Notes under the pieces: model-generated
The model's database searches: none
What the model saw: only the letters and a program-made list of their open reading frames with translations
What the model was told of the DNA's origin: nothing
NCBI RefSeq assembly: GCF_030056665.1
Contig: NZ_JASHIG010000060.1
Strand: one strand, 5' to 3'
Length of the DNA: 24,613 nucleotides
From: Flectobacillus roseus
GTDB taxonomy: Bacteria > Bacteroidota > Bacteroidia > Cytophagales > Spirosomataceae
Translations under genes and position numbers: made by a program
Shown here: positions 16,104 through 24,507 of the stretch, piece after piece
Layout of the letters: each line of letters opens with the position of its first letter
Numbering within the stretch: the stretch's first letter is position 1

Positions 16104-16426
16104 AATTCAAATATTTCAAGCGTTAAAGCTTTTATCGTAGGGATGTTTTTTGAGATTTTCTAAAAAACATTAATGGTACATTCAAATCTACAAACAAAGT
16201 TTGTTGGCAGATTATGAAATCATAACGAAGGTTAAAACTTATTAAGTTTACTTTTCAATCTACAAATAAAAAACAAATGTTTCGTATCCTCAAACATCCA
16301 CTCATTTAATATAAATTAAGCATCCAATAGCATTCTGTTTTATTTTGAAAAGAAATAGGTTGGCATCTGTGATATTATGCTATTTTTGTCAAATCAACGC
16401 ATTGTATTTTCTGACACATCGACTCT
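16104..16426. other. Divergent intergenic region, 323 bp
   Basis: It separates the minus-strand permease from the plus-strand SGNH gene. It holds a minus-strand -7-like box (TAGATTTG, complement of 16183-16190; no clear -33) about 80 nt from the permease start, the plus-strand promoter at 16360-16388 and a few short palindromes (ACAAAC/GTTTGT near 16190). No coding region was found. Confidence 0.55.
16360..16388 (+). promoter_or_regulatory. Consensus Bacteroidota-type promoter of the SGNH gene
   Basis: TTG at 16360-16362, an 18-nt spacer and TATTTTTG at 16381-16388 match TTG-N17-23-TAnnTTTG exactly. It lies 38 nt before the GTG start at 16427, giving a leader of about 30 nt. Confidence 0.7.
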
Positions 16427-17398
16427 GTGAAGTATTTAGAGTACGCATATAACCTGTACCCAAGCATCTTAAAAATCTTAAAGTACCTAGTAGGAGCTTT
16501 AGTGTTTCTATGGTTAATTGTGTTTACTTATCTCAACGTAATACCTTCTTCAAAAAACTGTTATCACGCCGCAATTCTTCAAAAGCAAAAGCTTTTGGAA
16601 GAAACGCCTTCGCCTCGAATCATCATTACAGGTAGCTCATCGGCTGCCTTTGGCATCAATAGCACTATTTTACATAATGACTTTAATTTGCCTGTAGTAA
16701 ACATGGCACTTGACTCTGATTTGGGTAGTAGTTTTATGCTAAAACAGCTCGAAGGTCATCTTCAACCAAACGATATTGTATTATTGGTCGTCGATTATCA
16801 GACTTCTCAAAAAGGAAACCTTCTTCCACAATTAATTACGGGAGACTATCTGTCAGAGGCTCGTGATTGGCGTTCCTCATTTACCATTTCAGAACGTTTG
16901 AGTGGGTATCTAGCCTATTATTGGTACATTTCAAGGTCTTTTTTTTTAAGCCTATGGGATATGGCTCATTTTTCTAAAGAATCTTCTTTTAGTAATGTGT
17001 ATACAAGTCGAGGCTTTGACTCAAAAGGTGATTTAGTTTCGCATTTGGGACAGCCACCCTATTTCAAGAATTCGTTACCAGCATTAGTAGTAGATAGTAC
17101 CCTAAATCAACAAATCGAAGAAGTAAATAGCTTTAATAGATACGCCACCCAAAAACAAGCAAAACTATTTTGGATAATAGGCAGTTGCTCGCAAGGGTAT
17201 TTTGAACAAAATCAGAAGGCTATTCAGCAGTATGAAAGCGTATTGAATAACGCCTTATTTTGTCCTATTATCGGAAATAGTCTGACGGGTGTCATGGACG
17301 ATGCTTTATATTTTGATTCTCAAAATCACCCCAATGCAGAAGGACGAAAGATTTGGACCTACCGAATTGTAGAATTATTGGACAGTTTTGACTTTTAG
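16427..17398 (+). CDS. Membrane-anchored SGNH-like hydrolase, probable partner of the MBOAT enzyme
   Basis: The 323-residue protein has one N-terminal membrane helix at about 18-36 and an extracytoplasmic SGNH/GDSL-type domain. Block I reads IIITGSSSAAFGI (S70-S72) and the last block DSQNHPNAEGR (D297, H301), giving a plausible Ser...Asp/His pair; the block V Asp/His spacing is one residue longer than the usual DxxH. Such proteins (AlgJ/AlgX- and DltD-like) stand next to MBOAT acyltransferases and help move acyl groups onto surface polymers. The start is GTG at 16427, placed by the consensus promoter upstream and the length of the helix. It is the first gene of an interrupted SGNH-Rpn-MBOAT set. 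The polymer modified is unknown. Confidence 0.75.
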   Translation: MKYLEYAYNLYPSILKILKYLVGALVFLWLIVFTYLNVIPSSKNCYHAAILQKQKLLEETPSPRIIITGSSSAAFGINSTILHNDFNLPVVNMALDSDLGSSFMLKQLEGHLQPNDIVLLVVDYQTSQKGNLLPQLITGDYLSEARDWRSSFTISERLSGYLAYYWYISRSFFLSLWDMAHFSKESSFSNVYTSRGFDSKGDLVSHLGQPPYFKNSLPALVVDSTLNQQIEEVNSFNRYATQKQAKLFWIIGSCSQGYFEQNQKAIQQYESVLNNALFCPIIGNSLTGVMDDALYFDSQNHPNAEGRKIWTYRIVELLDSFDF

Positions 17399-17456
17399 GT
17401 CAAAACCATGGAAATCAAGCTTCTATCTTTATAAAGAGTAAATCATAAAAATTGTC

Positions 17457-17464
17457 TAACTTTG
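17457..17464 (+). promoter_or_regulatory. -7-like box upstream of the Rpn gene
   Basis: TAACTTTG matches TAnnTTTG exactly, 26 nt before the ATG at 17491. No convincing TTG is found 17-23 nt upstream; the region there is AT-rich. The Rpn gene may therefore have its own promoter, separate from the SGNH gene. Confidence 0.4.
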
Positions 17465-17490
17465 AATTTTAGAACTACTCCTTTACAAAC

Positions 17491-18471
17491 ATGAAAGCAA
17501 AATATCTTAATCCATTTACGGACTTCGGGTTCAAGAAAATCTTCGGTGAAGAAGCTAGTAAGCCACAACTTATTGACTTCCTAAACTCCCTTTTGCCCGA
17601 AAGAGACCAAATCGTAGAACTCACCTTCAAAAACAATGAGCAATTAGGCTTTACGCCCTACGACCGAAAAGCCATTTATGATATCTATTGTGAAAATCAA
17701 AATGGTGAAAAGTTTATCGTAGAATTACAAAAAGCCAAACAGAATTATTTTAGAGAAAGAACCATTTACTATTCCACTTTCCCGATTCGAGAACAAGCAG
17801 AAAAAGGTATTTGGAACTACAATCTAAAAGCCGTGTACTGCATAGGCGTGCTAGATTTCACCTTTGATGATTACGAATCTGAACCTGAAAAATCAGAAGT
17901 CGTTCATACCATCAATCTCAAAAATCAGCATGGAAAGGTCTTCTACGACAAGTTAACTTATATCTATCTGGAAATGCCTAATTTCAAAAAAGAAGAACAT
18001 GAGTTGGCTACAAGACTAGATAAATGGTTGTATTTTATCAAAAACCTCGAAGACTTTCAAAACATTCCTGAGTTGTTTAAAGATGAAGTATTTACTCACG
18101 CTTTTCAAGTCGCTGAACTAGCCAAAATGGATAGGGAAGATTGGGAACGATACGAATACAGTCTTAAAGTATTTAGAGACAACAAAGCCACCTACGATTA
18201 TGCTGTCGAAACAGCCCATGAGGAAGGACTCTTAAAAGGTATGCAGGAAGGGTTGAAAGAAGGTTTGAAAGAGGGAATGGAAAAAGGTATCCAAGAAGGC
18301 ATGGAGAAAGGAATTCAGGAGGGAATGGAAAAAGGCATCCAAGAAGGTATTTTAGAAGGAAAAAAAGAAGAACAAAGGCACATAGCTCGTCAAGCAAAGA
18401 TTATGGGTTTAGGCATTGAAAATATCAAAATGCTCACTGGACTCTCAGAAGAAGAAATCAACAACCTGTAG
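17491..18471 (+). CDS. Rpn family PD-(D/E)XK nuclease / putative transposase
   Basis: This 326-residue protein belongs to the PDDEXK_2 (Rpn/YhgA-like) family: NPFTDFGFKKIFG at the start, the core D64 in AIYDIYC and the E78-x-Q80 pair in FIVELQKAK. These positions form the restriction-endonuclease-like metal site, and the YYSTFPIREQ block follows. Family proteins nick or cut DNA and promote RecA-independent recombination in vitro; cellular roles are debated (selfish element or phage defence). The C-terminal tail (about 247-300) is a low-complexity run of EGLK and EGMEKGIQ units, as often seen in this family. The gene sits between the SGNH and MBOAT genes, with its own -7-like box and an intrinsic terminator. 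This suggests insertion into an older pair, though no target duplication or terminal repeat is visible. Confidence 0.9.
   Translation: MKAKYLNPFTDFGFKKIFGEEASKPQLIDFLNSLLPERDQIVELTFKNNEQLGFTPYDRKAIYDIYCENQNGEKFIVELQKAKQNYFRERTIYYSTFPIREQAEKGIWNYNLKAVYCIGVLDFTFDDYESEPEKSEVVHTINLKNQHGKVFYDKLTYIYLEMPNFKKEEHELATRLDKWLYFIKNLEDFQNIPELFKDEVFTHAFQVAELAKMDREDWERYEYSLKVFRDNKATYDYAVETAHEEGLLKGMQEGLKEGLKEGMEKGIQEGMEKGIQEGMEKGIQEGILEGKKEEQRHIARQAKIMGLGIENIKMLTGLSEEEINNL
18271..18342 (+). repeat. Three 24-bp tandem repeats within the Rpn gene
   Basis: Units at 18271-18294, 18295-18318 and 18319-18342 each encode EGMEKGIQ with silent differences (GGT/GGA/GGC, ATC/ATT). Two 12-bp EGLK units (18247-18270) precede them, and a degenerate EGIL follows. 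The shared amino-acid sequence with variable third positions suggests older duplications under protein-level constraint, or ongoing slippage. Confidence 0.85.
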
Positions 18472-18495
18472 GGGACTTCCCTACAGGTATTTTTT
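18464..18495 (+). terminator. Intrinsic terminator at the end of the Rpn gene, just before the MBOAT start
   Basis: Ten-bp perfect arms (18464-18473 and 18479-18488), a 5-nt loop and then A plus six T (18490-18495). The left arm overlaps the Rpn stop codon (TAG 18469-18471), and the T-run ends 5 nt before the MBOAT ATG at 18501. It is a complete terminator, so MBOAT expression from upstream needs read-through, or a promoter inside the Rpn gene. Confidence 0.85.
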
Positions 18496-18500
18496 ACATT

Positions 18501-19976
18501 ATGCTTTTTAACTCAATAGAATTTTTAGTGTTTTTCCCAATCGTGACGATTGGCTATTTCTTATTACCTCACAAATTCAGATGGTTGTGGCTTTTAGTAG
18601 CATCTTGCTATTTTTATATGGCATTTGTGCCAATTTACATGGTTATTCTAGGCTTCACCATCATCGTTGACTACTACGCGGGTATATTGATAGAACAAAG
18701 CGAGGGTAGTCGGCGAAAATGGTTTCTGGTAATGAGTCTGATTGCCAATATTGGGGTTTTAGCCGTTTTTAAATATTATAATTTTATTAACGAAAATATC
18801 ACTTGGTTATTAAAAGGTTTTGCGCTTCAAAATCCTATTCCTTATTTAGAAATACTTCTACCAATTGGTTTGTCATTTCATACTTTTCAGGCAATGAGTT
18901 ACACCATAGAGGTTTATCGAGGCAATCAAAAAGCAGAAAGGCATTTTGGGATTTACTCGCTCTATGTGATGTTTTATCCACAACTGGTAGCTGGACCCAT
19001 AGAGCGCCCACAAAATGTACTACATCAATTTCATGAAGAACATTATTTTGACTATAAAAATGTAACCAATGGACTCAAGCTAATGGCTTGGGGGATGTTT
19101 AAAAAAGTAGTCATTGCCGATAGATTAGCCGCTATGGTTGGACAAGTATATGACCATCCGCAAGGATATACAGGTTTGCCATTAATTATTGCGACTTGCT
19201 TGTTTTCAATTCAAATATTCTGTGATTTCTCGGGTTACTCAGATATTGCTTTAGGCTCAGCACAGGTGATGGGATTTGAGTTGATGAAGAATTTTGACCG
19301 TCCTTATTTCTCAAAAACTATTTCAGAATTTTGGCGTCGCTGGCATATCTCACTATCTACTTGGTTTAGGGACTATTTATACATCTCTCTAGGTGGAAAC
19401 AGGGTCTCAAAATGGCGTCGAGAAGTGAACTTATTTATCGTTTTTCTAGTAAGTGGCATTTGGCATGGTGCTAGTTGGAACTTTGTTATTTGGGGAGCTA
19501 TTCATGGTTTTTATCTGATTTTCGCCAATCAAACCAAGGGTATTCGAAATAAAATTATAAGTTCTCTTGGCTTAAACACTTGGCCTATTTTCTACAATAT
19601 TCTTCAGGTATTGACGATTTTTGGACTAACCAGTTTTGCTTGGATTTTTTTCCGTGCCAAAGACTTCCAAACGGCATCTTACATTGTGAGTCACTTATTT
19701 ACTGATTTACCACAGCAATTAAACCAATTGAGTAATGGTGAGTTTTTTGCTAAAAATGTAATGCTCAACAAAGGCGAACTCAATTTTGTAATGGTCATCT
19801 TGGCACTTATTATGATGGAAAGCGTTCATTGGGCACAAAGGGGTATTCAAATAAGAGAAAGACTTAGCCAAAAACCACTTTGGTTTCGTTGGCTACTATA
19901 TTACGGAATTATCTTTGCTACCTTATTCATGGGTATGTATCAGGCACCAGCGCAATTTATTTACTTTCAGTTTTAA
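18501..19976 (+). CDS. MBOAT family O-acyltransferase
   Basis: This 491-residue polytopic membrane enzyme belongs to the AlgI/DltB/PatA-like class, which transfers acyl groups (often acetyl) across the membrane onto surface polymers or lipids. The family start MLFNSIEFLVFFPIV is intact. Other landmarks are LPIGLSFHTFQAMSY, PQLVAGPIERP, CDFSGYSDIA, the RRWHISLSTWFRDY block (H282) and the catalytic VSGIWHGASW (H322), with GAIHG (H335) after it. Many helices cover most of the length, and no part seems to be missing. Its likely partner is the SGNH-like protein at 16427, with the Rpn gene between them. The start codon follows the Rpn terminator by 5 nt, and there is no Shine-Dalgarno sequence, as usual here. 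The polymer or lipid modified cannot be deduced. Confidence 0.93.
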   Translation: MLFNSIEFLVFFPIVTIGYFLLPHKFRWLWLLVASCYFYMAFVPIYMVILGFTIIVDYYAGILIEQSEGSRRKWFLVMSLIANIGVLAVFKYYNFINENITWLLKGFALQNPIPYLEILLPIGLSFHTFQAMSYTIEVYRGNQKAERHFGIYSLYVMFYPQLVAGPIERPQNVLHQFHEEHYFDYKNVTNGLKLMAWGMFKKVVIADRLAAMVGQVYDHPQGYTGLPLIIATCLFSIQIFCDFSGYSDIALGSAQVMGFELMKNFDRPYFSKTISEFWRRWHISLSTWFRDYLYISLGGNRVSKWRREVNLFIVFLVSGIWHGASWNFVIWGAIHGFYLIFANQTKGIRNKIISSLGLNTWPIFYNILQVLTIFGLTSFAWIFFRAKDFQTASYIVSHLFTDLPQQLNQLSNGEFFAKNVMLNKGELNFVMVILALIMMESVHWAQRGIQIRERLSQKPLWFRWLLYYGIIFATLFMGMYQAPAQFIYFQF

Positions 19977-19978
19977 CT

Positions 19979-20016
19979 AAAACGGCATAAAGACAAAGTA
20001 TTCTTTATGCCGTTTT
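19979..20016 (+). terminator. Intrinsic terminator of the MBOAT gene
   Basis: Perfect 14-bp arms (19979-19992 and 20003-20016), a 10-nt loop and a T-run (20013-20017), directly after the MBOAT stop codon. Confidence 0.88.
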
Positions 20017-20120
20017 TAGTTTCTAAATATATTAAAAATGAAAAACCTTGTACAATTCATCATACTTTAGAGACCTAAGACACTTTTCCTTCATTTTTAG
20101 GAAGATATTTTATAGCATTT

Positions 20121-20153
20121 TTGAATAAGCTATGTGTTTTTTTCCGAAATTTG
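20121..20153 (+). promoter_or_regulatory. Candidate promoter of guaA
   Basis: TTG at 20121-20123, a 22-nt spacer and GAAATTTG at 20146-20153 (one mismatch to TAnnTTTG). It would give a leader of about 70 nt before the guaA ATG. I saw no purine-riboswitch aptamer in that leader. Confidence 0.5.
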
Positions 20154-20228
20154 CACCTTCTTTTTAGACACGTAGGACTTGCTAAGAGGCTAAACACCTA
20201 ATTATCAATATCCTAATTCCAAAGTATC

Positions 20229-21755
20229 ATGACCGAAAAAATATTAATCCTCGATTTTGGTTCTCAAGTAACGCAATTGATTGCACGTCGTGTGCGCGAG
20301 CTAAGCGTCTATTGCGAAATTCATCCATTCAATCATATCCCTGAAATTGGTGACGATGTAAAAGGGGTTATCTTCTCAGGTAGTCCTTGTTCTGTACGTG
20401 AAGAGGATTCTCCACGTGTGGATATGTCTCTTTTCAGAGGAAAATTACCTTTATTAGGTATTTGCTATGGGGCACAATTGCTAGCTCATACTGCTGGTGG
20501 TGAGGTTTTTAACTCAGGACACCGTGAGTATGGTCGTGCTAAAATGACGAAAGTTCAATCATCTGAACTTTGGGAAGGCGTTTCGGAAGACTCTCAAGTA
20601 TGGATGTCACACGGTGATACAATCATGTCTGTTCCTGAAAACTTCGAAATCATTGGTTCTACAGATTCAGTGAAAGTAGCAGCTTTTAAAATCAAAGACG
20701 AATCTACTTACGGCATTCAGTTCCACCCAGAGGTGACTCACTCTTTGGAAGGAAAAGATATGTTGAAAAACTTCGTAGTTGGCATTTGTGGTTGTAGCCA
20801 AGACTGGACTTCGGACTCATTTGTAGACTCGACTGTTGCTAATTTGAAAGAAAAATTAGGTAATGATAAAGTTGTTTTAGGACTTTCTGGAGGCGTTGAT
20901 AGTTCGGTAGCTGCTGTATTGATTCATAAAGCTATTGGCAAAAACTTATATTGTATTTTTGTAGATAACGGATTACTTCGTAAAAACGAATTTGAAGAGG
21001 TACTTGAATCTTACAAAAACTTAGGATTGAACGTAAAAGGTGTTGATGCAAAAGAACAATTCTATACAGCGTTAGCAGGCTTGTCAGATCCTGAAGCAAA
21101 AAGAAAAGCTATTGGTAAAACATTTATTGATGTTTTTGACCAAGAAGCTCATTTAATTGAAGATGTAAAATGGCTAGGTCAAGGTACTATTTATCCAGAC
21201 GTAATTGAGTCTGTTTCGGTAAAAGGTCCTTCTGCTACCATCAAATCTCACCATAACGTAGGTGGCTTACCTGACTATATGAAGTTGAAGGTTGTTGAGC
21301 CACTTAATACTTTGTTCAAAGATGAAGTTCGTTTAGTAGGTAAAACTTTAGGAATTGATCCAAATATTTTGGGTCGTCACCCATTCCCAGGTCCAGGTTT
21401 AGCTATTCGAATTCTCGGAGATATTACACCAGAAAAAGTAGATGTTCTTCAAAACGTAGATGCTATTTTCATTGGTAAACTAAAGGAAAAAGGACTATAC
21501 GACCAAGTATGGCAAGCGGGTGCAATTTTGTTACCTATCCAATCTGTAGGTGTAATGGGCGATGAACGTACATATGAAAAGGTAGTTGCGCTTCGTGCTG
21601 TAACATCTGTAGATGGTATGACTGCTGACTGGTGTCACTTACCTTATGAATTTTTAGCAGAGGTATCTAACGACATTATTAACAAGGTAAAAGGAGTTAA
21701 CCGTGTTGTATACGATATTTCTTCAAAACCACCAGCTACCATTGAGTGGGAATAA
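20229..21755 (+). CDS. guaA: GMP synthase (glutamine-hydrolysing)
   Basis: The enzyme converts XMP to GMP using ATP and glutamine, the last step of guanine nucleotide synthesis, in the cytoplasm. The class I glutaminase domain (1-190) shows C79 in GICYGAQL and H166/E168 in FHPEVTHS. The ATP-pyrophosphatase domain has the P-loop LGLSGGVDSS (218-226). The C-terminal dimerisation domain ends ISSKPPATIEWE, the standard GuaA tail. The length of 508 is normal and nothing is missing. It is transcribed alone, with a terminator after it. Codon use looks smoother (many GTT/GCT/GAA) than in neighbouring genes, as expected of a well-expressed housekeeping gene. Confidence 0.98.
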   Translation: MTEKILILDFGSQVTQLIARRVRELSVYCEIHPFNHIPEIGDDVKGVIFSGSPCSVREEDSPRVDMSLFRGKLPLLGICYGAQLLAHTAGGEVFNSGHREYGRAKMTKVQSSELWEGVSEDSQVWMSHGDTIMSVPENFEIIGSTDSVKVAAFKIKDESTYGIQFHPEVTHSLEGKDMLKNFVVGICGCSQDWTSDSFVDSTVANLKEKLGNDKVVLGLSGGVDSSVAAVLIHKAIGKNLYCIFVDNGLLRKNEFEEVLESYKNLGLNVKGVDAKEQFYTALAGLSDPEAKRKAIGKTFIDVFDQEAHLIEDVKWLGQGTIYPDVIESVSVKGPSATIKSHHNVGGLPDYMKLKVVEPLNTLFKDEVRLVGKTLGIDPNILGRHPFPGPGLAIRILGDITPEKVDVLQNVDAIFIGKLKEKGLYDQVWQAGAILLPIQSVGVMGDERTYEKVVALRAVTSVDGMTADWCHLPYEFLAEVSNDIINKVKGVNRVVYDISSKPPATIEWE

Positions 21756-22073
21756 ACACAAAAAGGAAAGTCCAGTCGAAAGGCTGGACTTTTTTATTCA
21801 TATCCTTTTTAGTAATCCTCTACTCAGTATTGAGTAGAAAAGCCTTTTAAAACCATAATAGCCTCATTATCAATGCAATAACATCAACTTCTTTTATCTA
21901 TAGTCTGATTTTTAGAAAATATAACTAAAAAGATATTTTTTTGACCTATTTGATTTTTATCCTCCGAAAAATAAATTTCTATTCAGTTTTGCGTCCATTA
22001 AGTACTATTCATAGAATTTTTAGAATGATATTTGAGCGTGCTTTAATAAGTCTCATTTTAAAAATTCTCATGT
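21756..22073. other. Intergenic region after guaA, 318 bp
   Basis: It holds the guaA terminator (21767-21795), a second perfect hairpin (TCTACTCA 21819-21826 with TGAGTAGA 21831-21838, 4-nt loop) and an AT-rich leader for the next gene containing a -7-like CAGTTTTG (about 21984-21991; no good -33). A short ORF at 21941-22141 runs into the next gene in another frame and has no protein-like features, so it was not called. Confidence 0.55.
21767..21795 (+). terminator. Intrinsic terminator of guaA
   Basis: Nine-bp arms AAAGTCCAG and CTGGACTTT (21767-21775 and 21784-21792) with an 8-nt loop and a T-run to 21795, 11 nt after the guaA stop. Confidence 0.9.
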
Positions 22074-22781
22074 ATGAAAAAGTTTTACCTTTTAATCCTC
22101 TCTGCTCTTTTAATGGGCAATGCCGCAACGGCACAGAGTAGCAAGCCTACACTAGGCAACTCTATTAATATCCAATTTGGTAGTTTTGGTTTTGGAGCAG
22201 GTTTATCAAGACAACTAAAACCTGGCAAGTTTAATTTACGTATCTCAGCTGAATTCTTAGACAGCAAAAATTTTGTCAAGAATCCTATTAAGGTAAATCT
22301 TGGCGATGGTGCATCCGATGTTTTGATTAATCCAACTGTAACTTCTATGCTTTTAGGAGCAAAGGTAGATTGGCATCCATTCAAGAAAAGTTCTTTTAAG
22401 TTAGTTGGTGGAGTATCTTACGGTAGTGGAGACTTCTATGTAGATGTAGAGCCAGCTCAGAAAACAGGGCGTTTTAAATTGGCAAAAGATGTAGAGTTGG
22501 ATGCGGAAGAATTTGGCACGGCTCGTTTGATTGTTTCAGGTAATAAAGTACGTCCTTATCTAGGACTTGGTTTTGGCAGAGCTATTCCTAAGCATAAGCT
22601 AGGTTTTTCGGTTGACTTGGGAACATATTATGCTGGCTCTCCTAAATTAGCAGTACCTCGTACAGGCATGATTGAATCGATTTTGACAGACCAGAATATC
22701 TCTGATATTGAGAAAAACATAAAAAACTACTCATTTGTACCAAACATCACTTTCAGCATTACCTACAAGCTGAATAAATAA
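22074..22781 (+). CDS. Exported beta-barrel-like protein of unknown function
   Basis: The 235-residue protein has a signal peptide (1-20, cleavage after ATA) and a run of amphipathic strands with aromatic/Gly patterns: SINIQFGSFGFGAGLSRQL, FNLRISAEFL, MLLGAKVDWHPF, FKLVGGVSYGSGDFYVDV, RPYLGLGFGRAI and FVPNITFSITYKLNK. The last strand does not end in Phe. This is the look of a small outer-membrane barrel, and I do not recognise the family. The next gene, a large exported protein, starts 39 nt later, so they probably share a transcript and may form a surface complex (inference). Confidence 0.72.
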   Translation: MKKFYLLILSALLMGNAATAQSSKPTLGNSINIQFGSFGFGAGLSRQLKPGKFNLRISAEFLDSKNFVKNPIKVNLGDGASDVLINPTVTSMLLGAKVDWHPFKKSSFKLVGGVSYGSGDFYVDVEPAQKTGRFKLAKDVELDAEEFGTARLIVSGNKVRPYLGLGFGRAIPKHKLGFSVDLGTYYAGSPKLAVPRTGMIESILTDQNISDIEKNIKNYSFVPNITFSITYKLNK

Positions 22782-22820
22782 TTAAACTACAAGGTAAAAT
22801 TTAATCAAAAACGAATACTT

Positions 22821-24449
22821 ATGAAAAAGCTTATATATATTTTAGGTGCTTTTATGCTAGCTGGTGCTTGGTATGCCTGTACGCCCCCTCTCGACGGTGT
22901 AACGCTTAAACTTCCTGTGGCACTTGCCAATTCAAACGTTGTTGTTCAATTCCAACCAGACAATGTTAGCGCGGGCGACTTACCTAGCAATATCAAAATC
23001 TCACTTGGTGGTGCTGATACAGCCAAGGTTGTAAATAGTGTTGGAGGAAAAACATTAGCAGTAAAACAAAATGTTTTGACCCTGGCTGCCAAATCAAACA
23101 GTGTTCCTAGCGCAAACGCTCCAATCAAATTTTTTATCATAGCAGAGGCTGACGGATACTTGCGTAGCATTACTCCTGTAGAAATTACTAGTACAAAAGA
23201 CCAGAACTTAGTTGTTAAATTAACCAAAATTGCAACGCCTCCTGCAGGTGTATCTGTGGTTCAACAACCAGCTACCGTTCCTGCATCAGGAACAACTTCA
23301 ACACCTATTACAGCAGCTACTTCGACTACTTCAACTGTACAAGAAAAGGCAACTGTAAATATTCCATCGGGTGTTACGATGAAAGATGGCGATGGTCAAA
23401 CTGTGGGTGGTAGCGTTAATGTGGTAGTTACTAAAACCGATGCCACTAAGACACCTGTTAACATTGACCTAGGTGACGTGAGTAAGGTTTTGGATAAAAA
23501 TAACCAACCTATCCCTTCGTTTACTTTTAAACCAGTGGTAGGTATGGACATTGAGATTTCGAATGATAAAAACCAAAAAGTAAAATCATTCTCAGGACAA
23601 ATTGATGTTCAAACGGAATTTCCAACTGGAGCTACTGACCCCACTACAGGCAAGCCTTTAGTAGCTGGCGATTTGATTGCGATTGCATCTTATGACGAAG
23701 ATACAAAAGTCTTTAAGTATGAAGGGAGTGTAAAGTTAGTGACAAATGCTAATGGCAAATTAGAGGCAAAAGGAACTATCAACCACTTAACTTCTGTATT
23801 TTTTGCGTCATTCAATGGTATTACCGTTGCAGGAAACTCAAATAGTCCAGCGGATATTGCCGCCGCGAAAGCAGCTTTCGGTGACAATGTAACTGCAGCT
23901 ATGATTAATGCTATTAAAACTTATACATTGGCATTTGGGGGTTCAGTTGGACAATACGCTAGCGAAACATTTACTGTAGATGTAAACGACGGTGCAGTTG
24001 TATTTGAAACGACTGATAGATTAAATAACTCTATCATTACGCCAAATGAAATCACCAAAATTGTGGTCAAAAACTCATTAGGTGAAGTAATCACAACTGT
24101 CAATAACCCATATCCAAGTGGTCAGTCAGCAACAATCAATATGCCAGCACCACCAAACTTTATCGAGTTACAAGCTAACTTAAAGTGTAAAGACGCAAAC
24201 AAAACGTCAAATGCTGACAATATTCACATGTATGCGAAAAAGCCTGGTGATGGATATTTCTATGTTGGTAAAGCGACTAGAAATGCTTCAAATATCATTA
24301 CTGCCACTTCTACTATTTTGAAAAGAGGTGGTGTATATGACTTTATGTTTGATGTGGGTGGTATTCTGTTTTACTACGATAATCAAACTGTAACCTCGGG
24401 AAGCGTTCATTCTATCAATAGCTCTATGCCAGACGTTCTGTGTAAATAG
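22821..24449 (+). CDS. Large exported Thr/Ser-rich protein, possible surface lipoprotein
   Basis: The 542-residue protein has an N-terminal signal, MKKLIYILGAFMLAG, with Cys at residue 20 (AWYAC). The lipobox is weak because W and Y sit at -3 and -2, so lipidation is uncertain. Residues 24-135 look like a beta-rich domain. A Pro/Thr/Ser linker follows at about 142-178 (QQPATVPASG, TAATSTTST), then a second beta-rich domain (about 179-345) with VNIPSGVTMKDGDGQ and DIEISNDKNQ, and a C-terminal domain (about 346-542). Strands of the IPSGVT-type followed by D-rich turns suggest Ig- or carbohydrate-binding-like folds, but I recognise no family with confidence. It lies 39 nt after the barrel-like gene and is probably co-transcribed with it. 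Confidence 0.72.
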   Translation: MKKLIYILGAFMLAGAWYACTPPLDGVTLKLPVALANSNVVVQFQPDNVSAGDLPSNIKISLGGADTAKVVNSVGGKTLAVKQNVLTLAAKSNSVPSANAPIKFFIIAEADGYLRSITPVEITSTKDQNLVVKLTKIATPPAGVSVVQQPATVPASGTTSTPITAATSTTSTVQEKATVNIPSGVTMKDGDGQTVGGSVNVVVTKTDATKTPVNIDLGDVSKVLDKNNQPIPSFTFKPVVGMDIEISNDKNQKVKSFSGQIDVQTEFPTGATDPTTGKPLVAGDLIAIASYDEDTKVFKYEGSVKLVTNANGKLEAKGTINHLTSVFFASFNGITVAGNSNSPADIAAAKAAFGDNVTAAMINAIKTYTLAFGGSVGQYASETFTVDVNDGAVVFETTDRLNNSIITPNEITKIVVKNSLGEVITTVNNPYPSGQSATINMPAPPNFIELQANLKCKDANKTSNADNIHMYAKKPGDGYFYVGKATRNASNIITATSTILKRGGVYDFMFDVGGILFYYDNQTVTSGSVHSINSSMPDVLCK

Positions 24450-24462
24450 GGTTTGGTTAAAT

Positions 24463-24470
24463 TAGATTTG
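24463..24470 (+). promoter_or_regulatory. -7-like box after the last complete gene
   Basis: TAGATTTG matches TAnnTTTG exactly, but there is no good TTG 17-23 nt upstream. It could drive the ORF that starts at 24596, with a leader of about 120 nt. Confidence 0.3.
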
Positions 24471-24507
24471 TTTGACTAACAAAAGCTATCAACTAAAACA
24501 TGAGTCA

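Noticed and set aside
20154..20228. A purine riboswitch before guaA
   Set aside because: The leader is only about 70 nt and AT-rich, and no purine aptamer-like paired stems and loops could be recognised.
21941..22141. A 66-codon plus-strand ORF after guaA
   Set aside because: It overlaps the signal-peptide region of the exported gene at 22074 in another frame, and its composition is just AT-rich leader sequence.
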